64,000 bases of DNA from Halorussus pelagicus (GTDB taxonomy: Archaea > Halobacteriota > Halobacteria > Halobacteriales > Haladaptataceae). The notes below the pieces were generated by a model. It had not been told where the DNA came from, ran no database searches, and was given only the letters and a program-made list of their open reading frames with translations. The position numbers were made by a program, and so were the translations under genes. Position 1 is the first letter of the stretch, and each line of letters opens with the position of its first letter. Shown here in pieces: positions 35,932 to 45,118 of this stretch. The DNA is taken from assembly GCF_004087835.1 (NCBI RefSeq), contig NZ_CP035119.1:372001-436000 (forward strand), written 5' to 3'.

Positions 35932-37587
35932 TCACAGGCGCTTCGAGACGTACGGCCCGTCCTGATAGTAGCCCAACTTCTCGCGGTAATACTCGCGCGC
36001 GCCGATGCCCGAGATGACGCTGACCTTCTCGTAGCCCGCGTCTCCGGCCAACTGCTCGGCCTTGCGGAGGAGTTTCTTGCCGTAGCCCTTGTGCTGCCAG
36101 TCGTGGCTCTGGTCGCCGACTTCGACCATCGGGCCGTAGACGTGGAGTTCGCGGACCAGCGCGGCGTTCTGGAGTTCCCGACGAACCGGATTTCCGGGTT
36201 CGCGCAGGCGACAGAACCCTATCAGGAGGTCCTTGTCGGGGTCTTCGTAGCTGATGAAATGTTCGGTGCCCCCGGCGGCCTCGTAGGTCATCACGTCGAG
36301 TTCGACGTTCTCGGGGTCCTCGTCGTTCATCCCGACCTCGCGGCACCGGATGCAGTCACATTCCCACCCGTGGTCGTCCATCTTCTTGCGGGCCAACTGC
36401 CGGAGGTTCGACTTCCAGACGCCCGCATCAATGAAGTCCGCGGGGATGTCGCGCTGGACGCGCTGGAGGCGGGTGTATTTGGGAATCATCGACTTGATTT
36501 CGGCGACTAACTCGGCGGCCTCCTCGTTCTGGAGCGGTTCGTACTCGTCGCGGTGCCACGAGTCGTACGTCGCGGTGCCCCGGACGACGAGCGTCGGGTA
36601 GATTTTCAGGTAGTCGGGCTTCCACTTCTCGTCCTCGAAGAGTCTGCGGAAGTCCTCCAGACACATCTCCTTGGACATGCCGGGTTGGCCGGGCATCATG
36701 TGGAAGCCGACCTTGAACGCCGAATCGCGCAGGCGCTGGTTGGCGTCGATGGAGGCCTGCACGCCGTGGCCCCGGTGCATCTCGCGGTTGATGCGCTCGT
36801 AGGTGGTCTGGACGCCGACCTCAACCTTCGTCCCGCCCAAATCGAGCATTCGGTTTATCTGCTCGGGGTCGCACCAGTCGGGCTTGGTCTCGAAGGTGAT
36901 GCCGATGGCGCGCACGTCGTTTTGCTCGTTTTCGGCGATAACGTCCTCCAGATAGCGGAAATCGACGTTTTCGGGGTCTTGGGCGAAGCTGACGCCCTCA
37001 GCGGGCTGAGGCTCCTTCCCGGTGTCGTAGTCGTTCATCGCCTCCAGCGCGCGCTTGACGAACCACTCCTGATAGTCGTGGCTCCGGGCGGTCATCGTCC
37101 CGCCCATCAGGATGAGTTCGACCTTATCGACGGGGTGGCCGATTTCGCGCAGTTGTTCGAGCCGGAGCGTCACCTGTCCGTAGGGGTCGTAGTCGTTCTG
37201 GACGCCGCGGGCCGCGGCGGGTTCGTGGCCGGTGTAACTCTGCGAGGAGGAGAACTCCGACCCCGGCCCGCCGGGACAGTAGAGACACTTCCCGTGCGGA
37301 CACTGGTGGGGACTGGTCATGATGGCGACCGGCGAGACGCCCGAGGCGGTCCGAACCGGCTTGCTCTGGAGGACTTCCTGTAAGTCCTCACGGTGTTCCT
37401 CGGGCGCGTGGTCGAGCAGTTCGGAGTTTTTCGGCACTTTCGGCGAGGAGAACTCCGAGCAGACCGACAGCTTCTCTCCCTCTAACTCGTCGCGTTCGAC
37501 TTCGCCGTCGAGGATGCGCTCGACGAGTTCTTCGCACACCCGCTCGAACGCCTCGGTCTCTGTGGCGTCCGGCGTCTCGGTACTCAT
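35932..37587 (-). CDS. elp3: tRNA uridine-34 carboxymethyl transferase Elp3
   Basis: A 551-residue protein with a radical SAM domain (TSPHQCPHGKCLYCPGGPGS) carrying the iron-sulfur cysteines, then GHPVDKVELILMGGTMTA, and a C-terminal GNAT acetyltransferase domain (HKGYGKKLLRKAEQLAGDAG). Archaeal Elp3 acts alone to make cm5U at the wobble position of tRNA. An additional CDCIRCRE cysteine cluster sits between the domains, as in the family. Length and motif order are normal. Confidence 0.96.
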   Translation of the reverse strand: MSTETPDATETEAFERVCEELVERILDGEVERDELEGEKLSVCSEFSSPKVPKNSELLDHAPEEHREDLQEVLQSKPVRTASGVSPVAIMTSPHQCPHGKCLYCPGGPGSEFSSSQSYTGHEPAAARGVQNDYDPYGQVTLRLEQLREIGHPVDKVELILMGGTMTARSHDYQEWFVKRALEAMNDYDTGKEPQPAEGVSFAQDPENVDFRYLEDVIAENEQNDVRAIGITFETKPDWCDPEQINRMLDLGGTKVEVGVQTTYERINREMHRGHGVQASIDANQRLRDSAFKVGFHMMPGQPGMSKEMCLEDFRRLFEDEKWKPDYLKIYPTLVVRGTATYDSWHRDEYEPLQNEEAAELVAEIKSMIPKYTRLQRVQRDIPADFIDAGVWKSNLRQLARKKMDDHGWECDCIRCREVGMNDEDPENVELDVMTYEAAGGTEHFISYEDPDKDLLIGFCRLREPGNPVRRELQNAALVRELHVYGPMVEVGDQSHDWQHKGYGKKLLRKAEQLAGDAGYEKVSVISGIGAREYYREKLGYYQDGPYVSKRL

Positions 37588-37762
37588 TACCTGTTTTTGG
37601 TCGGTTCGGCGGGATAAGGGTGTCGTCTACGAGTACGACTCGGTCACGACGGTCCGGTCACTGGCACACTCCTCATCCCGTACTCGTCAGACCGCCGTCC
37701 ACGACCAGCGACAACCTCGTCCGTCAAAACTGCTCGCCCGGTACAACTGCGACGCCGCCTCG

Positions 37763-37993
37763 TCACGACACCGCCGACCCCGGTTCCGCGCGCGACTCCC
37801 CGCCGGTCTGATACCGGAAGACGCCGACGACGACGGCCGCCACGACGAGAACCGCGACGACCGACTGCGCCCAGTCGTGGGCACCGAGGTACACCCGGTT
37901 CGGCACCATCACGACCGGAACGGCGAGCGTCGGCCAGAACCGGCGCTCGACCAGCGTCAGGTAGAGACCCATCGCCGTATCGAGCGCACTCAT
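37763..37993 (-). CDS. Small membrane protein of unknown function
   Basis: A 76-residue protein starting MSALDTAMGLYLTLVERRFW, with two hydrophobic segments (WPTLAVPVVMVP and SVVAVLVVAAVVVGVF) and a short charged tail. It lies alone between elp3 and a nuclease gene on the same strand. Coding is supported by low arginine content in the helices and a sensible composition. No homologue is recognised. Confidence 0.5.
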   Translation of the reverse strand: MSALDTAMGLYLTLVERRFWPTLAVPVVMVPNRVYLGAHDWAQSVVAVLVVAAVVVGVFRYQTGGESRAEPGSAVS

Positions 37994-38164
37994 GGCGACG
38001 CCAGTACGACGCCGCGAGGGAAAGTCGCGGTGGCAGTCCGACCACCGGGGCGACCGCTCTTTTGGTCCAAACGGCCGCGTCGCTCGGTTCGACGTGAGAA
38101 ATCTGAAAACGGCGATGATTTCGACGGCGATACCTGTGACCGCGAGACTGCGAGCGCAGGCGGT

Positions 38165-40288
38165 CTACAACTGGTCGCTGACCGCTTCGACCACGGCGTC
38201 GAGCGCGGCGTCGCGCTCGCCCGCGAGGAACTCGATGGCTCCGTCGCGGGTGCCCGTCGCCGAGATACCGGCCTTGTCAGCCTGTTCGGCGGCGGCCGCG
38301 GCGACTTCGCGGGCGTTGACCCGGCCGTCGCTCCGGAGGTGAATCTCGTCCTCGCCGAAGCCGAGCGTGACGTGTTCGTCGCCGGGCGCGCCGTCAGCGC
38401 CGAGTCCTCGGCGGTGAATCTCGTCCAGCAGGACGGCCGTCGGCGGGAAGTCGAAGCGGTGGGTGAACGCCTCGGTGTCCAGCACCGTAAAGGAGACACC
38501 GTTCTCGCCCCGAACCGAGAGGTTCGGTCCCACGGTGTCGAGTTCCGTTTCGAGCTTCTCGCGGAACTGCTCGCCGACGTGTTCGGCGAGGTCGCGCTTC
38601 TCGTGCTCGAACAGGAGGTCCGTAATCAGTTCGCGCTTGTCCTCGTAGGACTGGTAGTAGGCTTCGAGCGCGACGGCCTCGCGGAGCGCCGTGGTGTGGT
38701 CGGCGTCGTAGCCCGCCTCGTCAGCGAGCGCGGTGTAGTCCTCGGGGGCGTCCTCCCAGTAACTGACCGCCGGGAGGTGGGATACGTCGTCGCGCACGTC
38801 GTCGTTGACGTGGGCCGCGACGTTCGCGCCGAGAGCGCCGACCGTCAGGTCGGCCGCGTCAGTGCCGTCGAGGTGCGGGTTGACCGCCACGTCGGCGAGG
38901 TCGGCCACGCCATCGTCGGGGTAGCCCGCGTCGATGGTGACTCGCGGCGCGTCGTAGATGTCCAGCAGTTCGAGTCCGTCGCGGGACTCGTCGGTGCTTC
39001 CCGCGGCGACGAGGACGAACAGCGGCAGTTTCTCGTCGTGGCGCTCGCGGTTGTCGAGCATCTGGGTTGCGTCCTTCGTCGCGTCGGCCATGTCGTAGTC
39101 GCCGCCTTCGAGCGGCCGCCGGTCGAAGAAGTGGTACTCGGCGTCGCTGTTGGCGTGTTCGTCGCGGACGAGCGGCAGGACCGCGCGCTCGATGGCCGCG
39201 CCAGCGACGTAGCCGTCGGCGGTGGCGTTGTGCCGGACGATGACCGGCCGGGACTCCATGACCGCGCGCCGAATCTCTTCGGCGGCGTCTCGGATGCGAC
39301 TGTGGACCGCGGCGACCGACTCGTGGTCGGCCAGCAGGTCCACGTCGTCGGGGCGGGCCTCGCTCGTCAGCGCGGCTTCGAGTCGGGTCTCGACGGCCTT
39401 GCGGTCGTCGCCCTCCAACTTCTCCAGTTCGTCGGTCTCGACCTGTAGCTCGTTGTTTCGGAGTTCGACCACGCCGTCGAGGGCGACGAGGTCGCCCGTC
39501 TCGGCCTCAGGGTAGGCGCGGACGCCCGCTTCCACGAACGCGGCGCAGTCCACCGTGGCGCTCTCGTCGCGGATCTCGAAGACTGTCGGGCCGCTGGTCT
39601 GGCGCGCGCCGACGATTTCGCCCTCGATTCGGACCTCCTCGTCCACGCGGTCGCTCAGGCTGTCGATAGTGACGCGAGTGCGCTCCGGTTGCGATTCCTC
39701 GGTGTCGGTGCTGTCGGCGGACGACTCGTCGGCGTCGGACTCCTCAGTGTCGGACTCGGTTTCAGACTGGGAGTCGTCGCTTTCGTCGGACTCCTCGGAC
39801 TCGTCCGTCTTGTCGGTCTCTCGCTCGGCCGGGGAGACAGCGCCAGCGCCGTCGGTCGTCGCCTGTTGGTCGTCGCTCTCGTCGTCTTCGTCGGTCGCGT
39901 CGGTGTCCTCAGGGAGGATGGCACCGCGCTCGGGGTCGTCGAGTAGCTTGCCCCGGAACTCGCGCTCGGACTGGCGAATCGACCAGCCGAGATCGACGTT
40001 GCCGTTGTCTCGAACGCCCGTGACCTGAACGAAGACGGTCTCGCCTTCGTCCCAGTCGAGCGAGTCGAGTCGCTGGTCGAGTTCGCTCTTGTGGAGCAGA
40101 CCGGTGACTCGGTCGCCGATGTTGACGAAGACGCCGAACTCGGCGAAGCCATCGACAGTTCCGCTGTAATACCGTCCCGACGTCAACTGGTTGGGGTTGT
40201 CGCCGGCAAATTCGAAGAGGACGTCCTGCTCGTGGCTGTCGCAAATTGCGCCGTCAGCAGGAGTCCCGCAGATGATACACGAACCCAT
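38165..40288 (-). CDS. DHH/RecJ-like phosphoesterase with zinc-finger, S1 and OB domains
   Basis: A 707-residue protein. It opens with a zinc knuckle (CIICGTPADGAICDSH), an S1 RNA-binding domain (SGRYYSGTVDGFAEFGVFVNIG to VDLGWSIR, about residues 35-105) and a very acidic Ser/Asp/Glu linker (about 115-200). An OB fold (VRIEGEIVGARQTSGPTVFEI) and a C-terminal DHH-like phosphoesterase region (VRHNATADGYVAGAAIERA, FDRRPLEGGDYDMADATKD) follow. It is one of the archaeal RecJ-like nucleases. Catalytic metal residues look altered in the first motif (HNATADG in place of DADG), so activity should not be assumed. Confidence 0.88.
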   Translation of the reverse strand: MGSCIICGTPADGAICDSHEQDVLFEFAGDNPNQLTSGRYYSGTVDGFAEFGVFVNIGDRVTGLLHKSELDQRLDSLDWDEGETVFVQVTGVRDNGNVDLGWSIRQSEREFRGKLLDDPERGAILPEDTDATDEDDESDDQQATTDGAGAVSPAERETDKTDESEESDESDDSQSETESDTEESDADESSADSTDTEESQPERTRVTIDSLSDRVDEEVRIEGEIVGARQTSGPTVFEIRDESATVDCAAFVEAGVRAYPEAETGDLVALDGVVELRNNELQVETDELEKLEGDDRKAVETRLEAALTSEARPDDVDLLADHESVAAVHSRIRDAAEEIRRAVMESRPVIVRHNATADGYVAGAAIERAVLPLVRDEHANSDAEYHFFDRRPLEGGDYDMADATKDATQMLDNRERHDEKLPLFVLVAAGSTDESRDGLELLDIYDAPRVTIDAGYPDDGVADLADVAVNPHLDGTDAADLTVGALGANVAAHVNDDVRDDVSHLPAVSYWEDAPEDYTALADEAGYDADHTTALREAVALEAYYQSYEDKRELITDLLFEHEKRDLAEHVGEQFREKLETELDTVGPNLSVRGENGVSFTVLDTEAFTHRFDFPPTAVLLDEIHRRGLGADGAPGDEHVTLGFGEDEIHLRSDGRVNAREVAAAAAEQADKAGISATGTRDGAIEFLAGERDAALDAVVEAVSDQL

Positions 40289-40364
40289 CTTATACGCGGG
40301 AAATATAGCCCCGGCCTAAAACTGTTGTCGAAACTGCCCCGGCGCACCAAGCGACCGACTCGCT

Positions 40365-40604
40365 TCACTCGTCCTCGAACGCTTCGGCACCCGGCAGGTC
40401 GGCGACGCCCTCGTGGGTGCCCACGAACTCGGCGTCGGCGACCGCCTGCGCGAACTCCTCGACGCGCCCGTACTCCCGAATCGCCAGTACGTGGCCGTCC
40501 TCGACCGCGAAGACGATTTCGTCGGTGCCGTCGCGGTGGCGGTAGTGGTCGCCCTTCTGCGGGTCCTCGTGGTCGTGCGAATCGTCGGCCTCGTCGTGTC
40601 CCAT
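40365..40604 (-). CDS. Small acidic protein of unknown function
   Basis: A 79-residue protein starting MGHDEADDSHDHEDPQKGD. An in-frame ATG five codons earlier is the alternative start. The N-terminus is rich in His and Asp. The rest looks like a small alpha/beta domain (DEIVFAVEDGHVLAIREYGRV and EFAQAVADAEFVG). It could bind a metal through its histidines, but this is inference. It lies near copy B of the dispersed repeat. Confidence 0.6.
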   Translation of the reverse strand: MGHDEADDSHDHEDPQKGDHYRHRDGTDEIVFAVEDGHVLAIREYGRVEEFAQAVADAEFVGTHEGVADLPGAEAFEDE

Positions 40605-40713
40605 CCGGTAGAACCGCAACGGCGAGACTCTTTAAAGTTCATCGCGGAATTTGAACTCTGAGTCGTCGCAACCGAACCAATCTGTGGTCCCGCGAGACTA
40701 CACCGACCACGAG

Positions 40714-40900
40714 GATGCGCCGCGCACTCGGCCGCGCTCGCGGTTCTGCGCGGCCGAGGGTACATGGCGGGGAGGTTCGAGGCGCGGTTGCGGCGCTGTG
40801 CAGTTGCGGTGCTGTGCGGGGCGGTTGCGGCGCTGTGCAGTGGCAGTGCTGTGCGGGGCGGTTGCAGTATGACTGGCGTCGGCAGTAGCTAGCTACACTC
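40714..40900 (+). repeat. Dispersed non-coding repeat, copy B (with internal 37-base tandem repeat)
   Basis: It carries an 11-pair hairpin CTCGGCCGCGC/GCGCGGCCGAG (40727-40737 and 40748-40758) with the ten-base loop TCGCGGTTCT, then GGCGGGGAGGT, then two copies of a 37-base unit (from 40784 and 40821, a partial third from 40858), then ACTGGCGTCGGCAGTAGC and the palindrome GTAGCTAGCTAC. Copies A and C share the ordered blocks. This accounts for most of the 333-base gap at 40605-40937, and no gene is seen there. Confidence 0.75.
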
Positions 40901-40937
40901 ACCGACCTGAACCGCGGTAAATCGACCCGAGCTGGCC

Positions 40938-41201
40938 TTACTCGAAAACCGGACTGTCGTCTTCCATCGCCTCGATGTCGTCGGCGATGTCGCGGACCTG
41001 CTCGGGGAACAGCGCGATTTGGACCTCGTTGCCCTCGGCGTCCTCGCAGACGACCTTCACGCGCTTGTCGCCGAACTCGCGGGCCTCGGCCGACTCCACG
41101 TCGAACAGTTTCGCGGTGCCGGACTTGTTCGAGGGACCGACATTCTTGATAGCTCCGTCTTTTAGCTCGACCATGAAGTCGTCGAGAATGAGGTTGAGCA
41201 T
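40938..41201 (-). CDS. Small conserved-looking haloarchaeal protein
   Basis: An 87-residue acidic protein starting MLNLILDDFMVELKDGAIKNV and ending in an acidic tail (DDIEAMEDDSPVFE). It shows a compact beta-rich pattern (KLFDVESAEAREFGDKRVKVVCEDAEGN in two parts) and a helix LFPEQVRDIADDIEAM. It has no membrane segment or known motif. Function is unknown. Confidence 0.7.
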   Translation of the reverse strand: MLNLILDDFMVELKDGAIKNVGPSNKSGTAKLFDVESAEAREFGDKRVKVVCEDAEGNEVQIALFPEQVRDIADDIEAMEDDSPVFE

Positions 41202-41258
41202 GAGCGCCTTTCGAGTCGGAGCGTCTTATAAGTAGCCGAGTCCGAGAGCGGCGAGTCG

Positions 41259-41447
41259 TCAGTCCGCGCTCTGTTCGGCGCTCATCTTCAGGATTCGCGG
41301 AACGATGAGGAGGTCGAGGATGGCGATACCCAGCACGAGCCACCGCATCGTCCCGTCGAGGAAGGCGAACGCGATGACGACGAGGAGTAAAGTTTGAACG
41401 AACGCGATACCGTATCGGACGACGGGATTTTCGAACGGGGAGACCAT
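41259..41447 (-). CDS. Small two-helix membrane protein
   Basis: A 62-residue protein with two hydrophobic helices (YGIAFVQTLLLVVIAFAFLDG and WLVLGIAILDLLIVPRIL) joined by a short DGTMR turn. The N-terminus is MVSPFENPVVR. Good composition and a clean start support coding. No family is recognised. It lies 57 bases upstream of the 87-residue gene on the same strand. Confidence 0.65.
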   Translation of the reverse strand: MVSPFENPVVRYGIAFVQTLLLVVIAFAFLDGTMRWLVLGIAILDLLIVPRILKMSAEQSAD

Positions 41448-41550
41448 ACGCGAGTAAAATGAAAACGACCCTCATAATGATTGTTGAATTAACTCAGTGA
41501 GCCTATTGCCCGACCGTCGCTCGAAGACAGAAGTCCGCGCTGTCGGTCTC

Positions 41551-42204
41551 TCAGGCGAGCGGGAGACAGACTTGTGCGCCGAGTTCCGAGACCCGCAAAC
41601 ACACCTCGCTAGCGGTCCAGACGACGACCTCGCCAAACGCCGCAACTCCCCGGAAGGCGTAGCCGAACACTATCGCGGCGGGAATCGCGCCAGCGACTGC
41701 GGCCCGGAGCGTCGAAGTCCCGTGGACCGTCCGGAGACCGACGACGAGCAGGACCGCGCCGTAGGCCGTACAGGCGAGTCGGAGCGTGGGACTCGGAATC
41801 CCCGCAAAGACGCACGGTGCCGTCGCGTAGGCGATGACCTGCACGGTCTCGCTGGTACCCGCGCGGTCGCGCACGACTCCCATGAGAAGGACGGTCTGGA
41901 GCGCGCCGGTGAGGTGGAGGACCGCGGGCGCAACGAAGACGGTGGCGAGCGCGAGACCGAACAGCGCCGCGAGCGCGGGGCGACCGCCGATGGAGGGCAC
42001 CGCACTGGGGACCAGCGCGAACCGGGTCGCCACCTCTACCAGCACGACCGTCATGGCGAAGACGAGGCCCGGTGCTTGGTCGCCCGGCGCGACGCCGCGC
42101 TCGAAGAATCTGCGGGGCGCGACGAGGACTTCCAGCCACGCGCGAGCCAGCGCCGCGGGACCGCGGTCGCGCCCGCCGGTCGGGTTCTCGACCCACTGAG
42201 TCAT
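41551..42204 (-). CDS. YIP1-family membrane protein
   Basis: A 217-residue protein with the start MTQWVENPTGGRDRGPAALA and the cytosolic LARAWLEVLVAPRRFFERGV motif that opens many prokaryotic Yip1-domain proteins, followed by about five helices. The internal segment SETVQVIAYATAPCVFAGIP is the Yip1 hallmark region. Archaeal members have no known role. It follows thymidine kinase by nine bases, so the two genes are probably co-transcribed. Confidence 0.8.
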   Translation of the reverse strand: MTQWVENPTGGRDRGPAALARAWLEVLVAPRRFFERGVAPGDQAPGLVFAMTVVLVEVATRFALVPSAVPSIGGRPALAALFGLALATVFVAPAVLHLTGALQTVLLMGVVRDRAGTSETVQVIAYATAPCVFAGIPSPTLRLACTAYGAVLLVVGLRTVHGTSTLRAAVAGAIPAAIVFGYAFRGVAAFGEVVVWTASEVCLRVSELGAQVCLPLA

Positions 42205-42213
42205 TAGCTCGAA

Positions 42214-42798
42214 CTAGTCGCTCCGGAGTGTATGACAGTTCCGACATCGCGCTTCGTAGGACTCGTCGGCGCCGACCATGATGGTCGGGTCCTCGACGTG
42301 GGCCGGTTCGCCGTCGATGAGCCGCTGGTTCCGCGTCGCCGGTTCGCCACACTGGGCGCAGATGGCCTGATACTTATCCACGTATTCGGCCAGCGCGATG
42401 AGCCGCGGCAGTGGGTCGAACGGTTCCCCCCGGAACGTCTGGTCGGTGCCAGAGACCACGACGCGCCGGTCGTCGTCCGCGAGGAATTCGCAGACCTCGA
42501 CCAGTTCCTCGGAGAAGAAGTTCGCCTCGTCGATGGCGACGACCTCCTCGCCGTTCAGTTCCTCGGGGATGTCCCAGACGCTCTCCTCCGGGTCAACCAC
42601 GGTCGCGTCCCACTGGCGGCCGTTGTGCGACCCCACTGTCCCCTCGCCGTACCGGTCGTCCAGCGAGGGCTTGAACGCCGCGACCTCTTGGCCCGCGATT
42701 TCGGCCCGGCGAAGCCGCCGGAGCAGTTCCTCGGTCTTCCCCGAGAACATACAGCCGGTGACAACTTCGACCCACCCGCTGTTCGTGATTTTGTGCAT
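42214..42798 (-). CDS. tdk: Thymidine kinase
   Basis: A 194-residue type II thymidine kinase with the P-loop GCMFSGKTEELLRRLRRAEIA, the catalytic EANFFS segment and the lid zinc site CAQCGEPATRNQRLIDG with a second pair in CRNCH at the C-terminus. It phosphorylates thymidine for salvage. The gene is tightly linked to the downstream YIP1-family gene. Confidence 0.96.
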   Translation of the reverse strand: MHKITNSGWVEVVTGCMFSGKTEELLRRLRRAEIAGQEVAAFKPSLDDRYGEGTVGSHNGRQWDATVVDPEESVWDIPEELNGEEVVAIDEANFFSEELVEVCEFLADDDRRVVVSGTDQTFRGEPFDPLPRLIALAEYVDKYQAICAQCGEPATRNQRLIDGEPAHVEDPTIMVGADESYEARCRNCHTLRSD

Positions 42799-42955
42799 GT
42801 CCGGTTCGCGCTCACAGGAGCGTCAAAAGGGTTGCCGATTCGGGTCGGCGACGTGTGAACGTACAGCGATTATCGCGTCCAGGAACGAGACCGATAGCGA
42901 CACTCCCCGTGCCCGACCGCGTCCCTTTTGTCCGCGGACGACTTCGCTTCGCTCG

Positions 42956-43690
42956 ATGCAGGTCGCCATTCTCACCGTCGGCGACGAGGTACTCGCGGGT
43001 GACACCGAGAACACGAACGCGACGTGGCTCGCGGGCCGACTCACCGACTCCGGCGCGACGGTCGCGCGAATCCTCACGGTGCCCGACGACCGCGAACTCG
43101 TCGCAGACACCGTGCGCAAGTGGGCCGACGCCTTCGACGCCGTCGTCGTGACGGGCGGTCTCGGCGGCACCCACGACGACGTGACGGCCGACGCCATCGC
43201 CAACGCGTTCGACCGCGAACTCGTCGTCGCCGACGCCGTCCGCGAGGACGTGGTAGAAACAGTGGCGGCGTACCGCGACGAGAACCCCGAGACGGTCGAG
43301 GCTCACGACTTGGACCTCGACGTGGACGCGTGGGCGTCGCTCCCGGCCGGAAGCAAGTCGCTGATAAATCCCGAGGGGCTGTGTCCCGGTTGCGTCCTCG
43401 ACAACGTGTACGCGTTCCCCGGCGTCCCGGCGGAGATGCACGCGCTGTTCGAGCAGGTCGCCGGGGAGTTCGGCGGCGACGCCGTCTCGACTACGCTCTA
43501 CACGCCCCAACCCGAGGCGTCCCTGCTGGACGCGGTGGCAGGCGTGCGCGAGGAGTTCGACGTGACGGTCGGGAGCTACCCCGCCACCGACGAGCGAAAC
43601 CGACTGAAAGTGACCGACTCGGACCCCGAGACGGTCGCGGCGGCCGCCGAGTGGTTGCGCGAGCGCGTCGAAATCGTCGCCGAGGAGTAG
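42956..43690 (+). CDS. CinA/MoaB-like molybdopterin-binding domain protein
   Basis: A 244-residue protein starting MQVAILTVGDEVLAGDTENTNATW. It is a MoCF-biosynthesis fold domain with the VVVTGGLGGTHDDVTADAIA motif, followed by a small CinA-type extension (GCVLDNVYAFPGVPAEMHALFEQ). Members of this family include CinA N-terminal domains, some of which hydrolyse ADP-ribose. The amidase domain of full CinA is missing. The exact activity is uncertain. It is divergent from tdk. Confidence 0.88.
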   Translation: MQVAILTVGDEVLAGDTENTNATWLAGRLTDSGATVARILTVPDDRELVADTVRKWADAFDAVVVTGGLGGTHDDVTADAIANAFDRELVVADAVREDVVETVAAYRDENPETVEAHDLDLDVDAWASLPAGSKSLINPEGLCPGCVLDNVYAFPGVPAEMHALFEQVAGEFGGDAVSTTLYTPQPEASLLDAVAGVREEFDVTVGSYPATDERNRLKVTDSDPETVAAAAEWLRERVEIVAEE

Positions 43691-43691
43691 C

Positions 43692-44711
43692 TTACTCCTC
43701 GCGCTCGCCGACCTTCACGAGTTGCTTGCCGATGTTCTCGCCTTCGAAGAGTCCAAGGAAGGCGTCGGGCGCGTTCTCCAAGCCCTCCGTGACCGTCTCT
43801 CGGTACTGAATCTCGCCCTCGGCGACCCACTCGCCGAGTTGCCGGGTCGCCTGCTCGAACCGCGACATGAAGTCCTGCACGAGCAGTCCCTCGACCGTCG
43901 CTCGGGTCTCGATGAGCTTCCCGAGCTTTCGCGGTCCCGTGGGCATCTCTTGGGCGTTGTACATCGAAATCTGGCCACAGACCGCGACGCGGGCGTCAAC
44001 GTTGAGCTTCGAGAAGACGGCGTCCGTGATGGGACCGCCGACGTTGTCGAAGTAGCTATCCACGCCGTTCGGCGCGGCCTCTTCGAGGGCCGCGCCGTAG
44101 TCGTCGGTAGTCTTGTAGTTGATACCGGCGTCGAAACCGAGTTCGTCTTCGAGGAATTCGACTTTCTCGTCCGAGCCTGCGAAGCCGACGACGCGAGCGC
44201 CCGCCTGCTTGGCGATTTGGCCAGCGACCGACCCGACTGCGCCCGCCGCGCCCGTGACGACGAACGTGTCACCGGCCTTCGGTTGTGCGACCTCGCGGGT
44301 GCCGAAGTAGGCGGTGCGGCCCGGCATCCCGAGGACGCCGAGCGCCGTCGAAATCGGACCGAGGTCGGGGTTCACTCGCTGGAGGTCGCTCCCGCGCGCC
44401 GTCGCGTAGTCGGCCCACTGGAGGTTCCCCGTCACTACGTCGCCTTCCTCGAAGCCCGCGCCGTTCGATTCGACGACTTCGCCGACGACGGCGGCCTGTA
44501 GCGGGTCGCCGACTTCCCACGGGTCGGCGTAGGACTCTCCGGCGTCCATCCGTCCGCGCATGTAGGGGTCAACCGAGAGGTAGAGCGTCCGAACCAGCAC
44601 TTCGCCGGGGTTCGGGTCCGGTACGTCTTCCTCGACCAACTCGAAGGTATCTCGGTCGGGTTTGCCGTCGGGGCGTTGCGCCAGTAGGTACTTGCGATTA
44701 GTTTCCGGCAT
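43692..44711 (-). CDS. NADP-dependent zinc-independent alcohol/alkenal oxidoreductase (CurA-like)
   Basis: A 339-residue medium-chain reductase starting MPETNRKYLLAQRPDGKPD. The features are the domain with LVRTLYLSVDPYMRGRMD, the nucleotide-binding VTGAAGAVGSVAGQIAKQAGARVVG and the YFDNVGGPI segment, and no zinc ligands. It matches the prostaglandin reductase/CurA group that reduces alpha,beta-unsaturated carbonyls. It is convergent with the CinA-like gene, with their stops one base apart. The upstream region is AT-rich, with a likely TATA around 44770-44785. Confidence 0.93.
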   Translation of the reverse strand: MPETNRKYLLAQRPDGKPDRDTFELVEEDVPDPNPGEVLVRTLYLSVDPYMRGRMDAGESYADPWEVGDPLQAAVVGEVVESNGAGFEEGDVVTGNLQWADYATARGSDLQRVNPDLGPISTALGVLGMPGRTAYFGTREVAQPKAGDTFVVTGAAGAVGSVAGQIAKQAGARVVGFAGSDEKVEFLEDELGFDAGINYKTTDDYGAALEEAAPNGVDSYFDNVGGPITDAVFSKLNVDARVAVCGQISMYNAQEMPTGPRKLGKLIETRATVEGLLVQDFMSRFEQATRQLGEWVAEGEIQYRETVTEGLENAPDAFLGLFEGENIGKQLVKVGEREE

Positions 44712-44852
44712 AGTCGTACCAAGAGTCGCTACCCGGAAGGGACCTGCGGAAGGGGCAGGGATGGTCGGTTTAAACATAAATAAGTTAACCAGACTCAGCG
44801 CATATAATTCGTAGAAAACACGAGGTCAGAGATGTTTGAACGATTATTATTC

Positions 44853-45104
44853 TTAAATGGATGTAATTAGATACAACAGTACAGAGTAGACGGCAGTATA
44901 TCGAACAGCATGTGAGATGCTCTGGCTAACACTTTTACCTATTATGAGTACATCTACAAGAAAAATTCCGAGACACATCGTAATCATTATACAGACAAAC
45001 GAAACCAAACTACTGCGAAACAGATCATCGAGTAACAGACCGGCAGATACGACTATTAAAAGAATAAAAAACAGCTTCAGACGTTCACTTGTGTAACTTT
45101 TCAT
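44853..45104 (-). CDS. Small membrane protein downstream of the halocin-like precursor
   Basis: An 83-residue protein with about three hydrophobic segments (LFFILLIVVSAGLLLDDLF, FVCIMITMCLGIFLVDVLII, YTAVYSVLLYLITSI) and a basic start, MKSYTSERLK. It starts 14 bases behind the stop of the halocin C8-like precursor on the same strand, so the two probably form one operon. Its DNA is much more AT-rich than the surroundings. Position suggests an immunity or export helper for the peptide, but no family is recognised. The role is inference. Confidence 0.7.
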   Translation of the reverse strand: MKSYTSERLKLFFILLIVVSAGLLLDDLFRSSLVSFVCIMITMCLGIFLVDVLIIGKSVSQSISHAVRYTAVYSVLLYLITSI

Positions 45105-45118
45105 TTATTAGATTTTAT

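Noticed and set aside
40784-40873. Possible CRISPR array in the 37-base tandem repeat
   Set aside because: The units are contiguous with no unique spacers, there are fewer than three, and no cas genes lie nearby.
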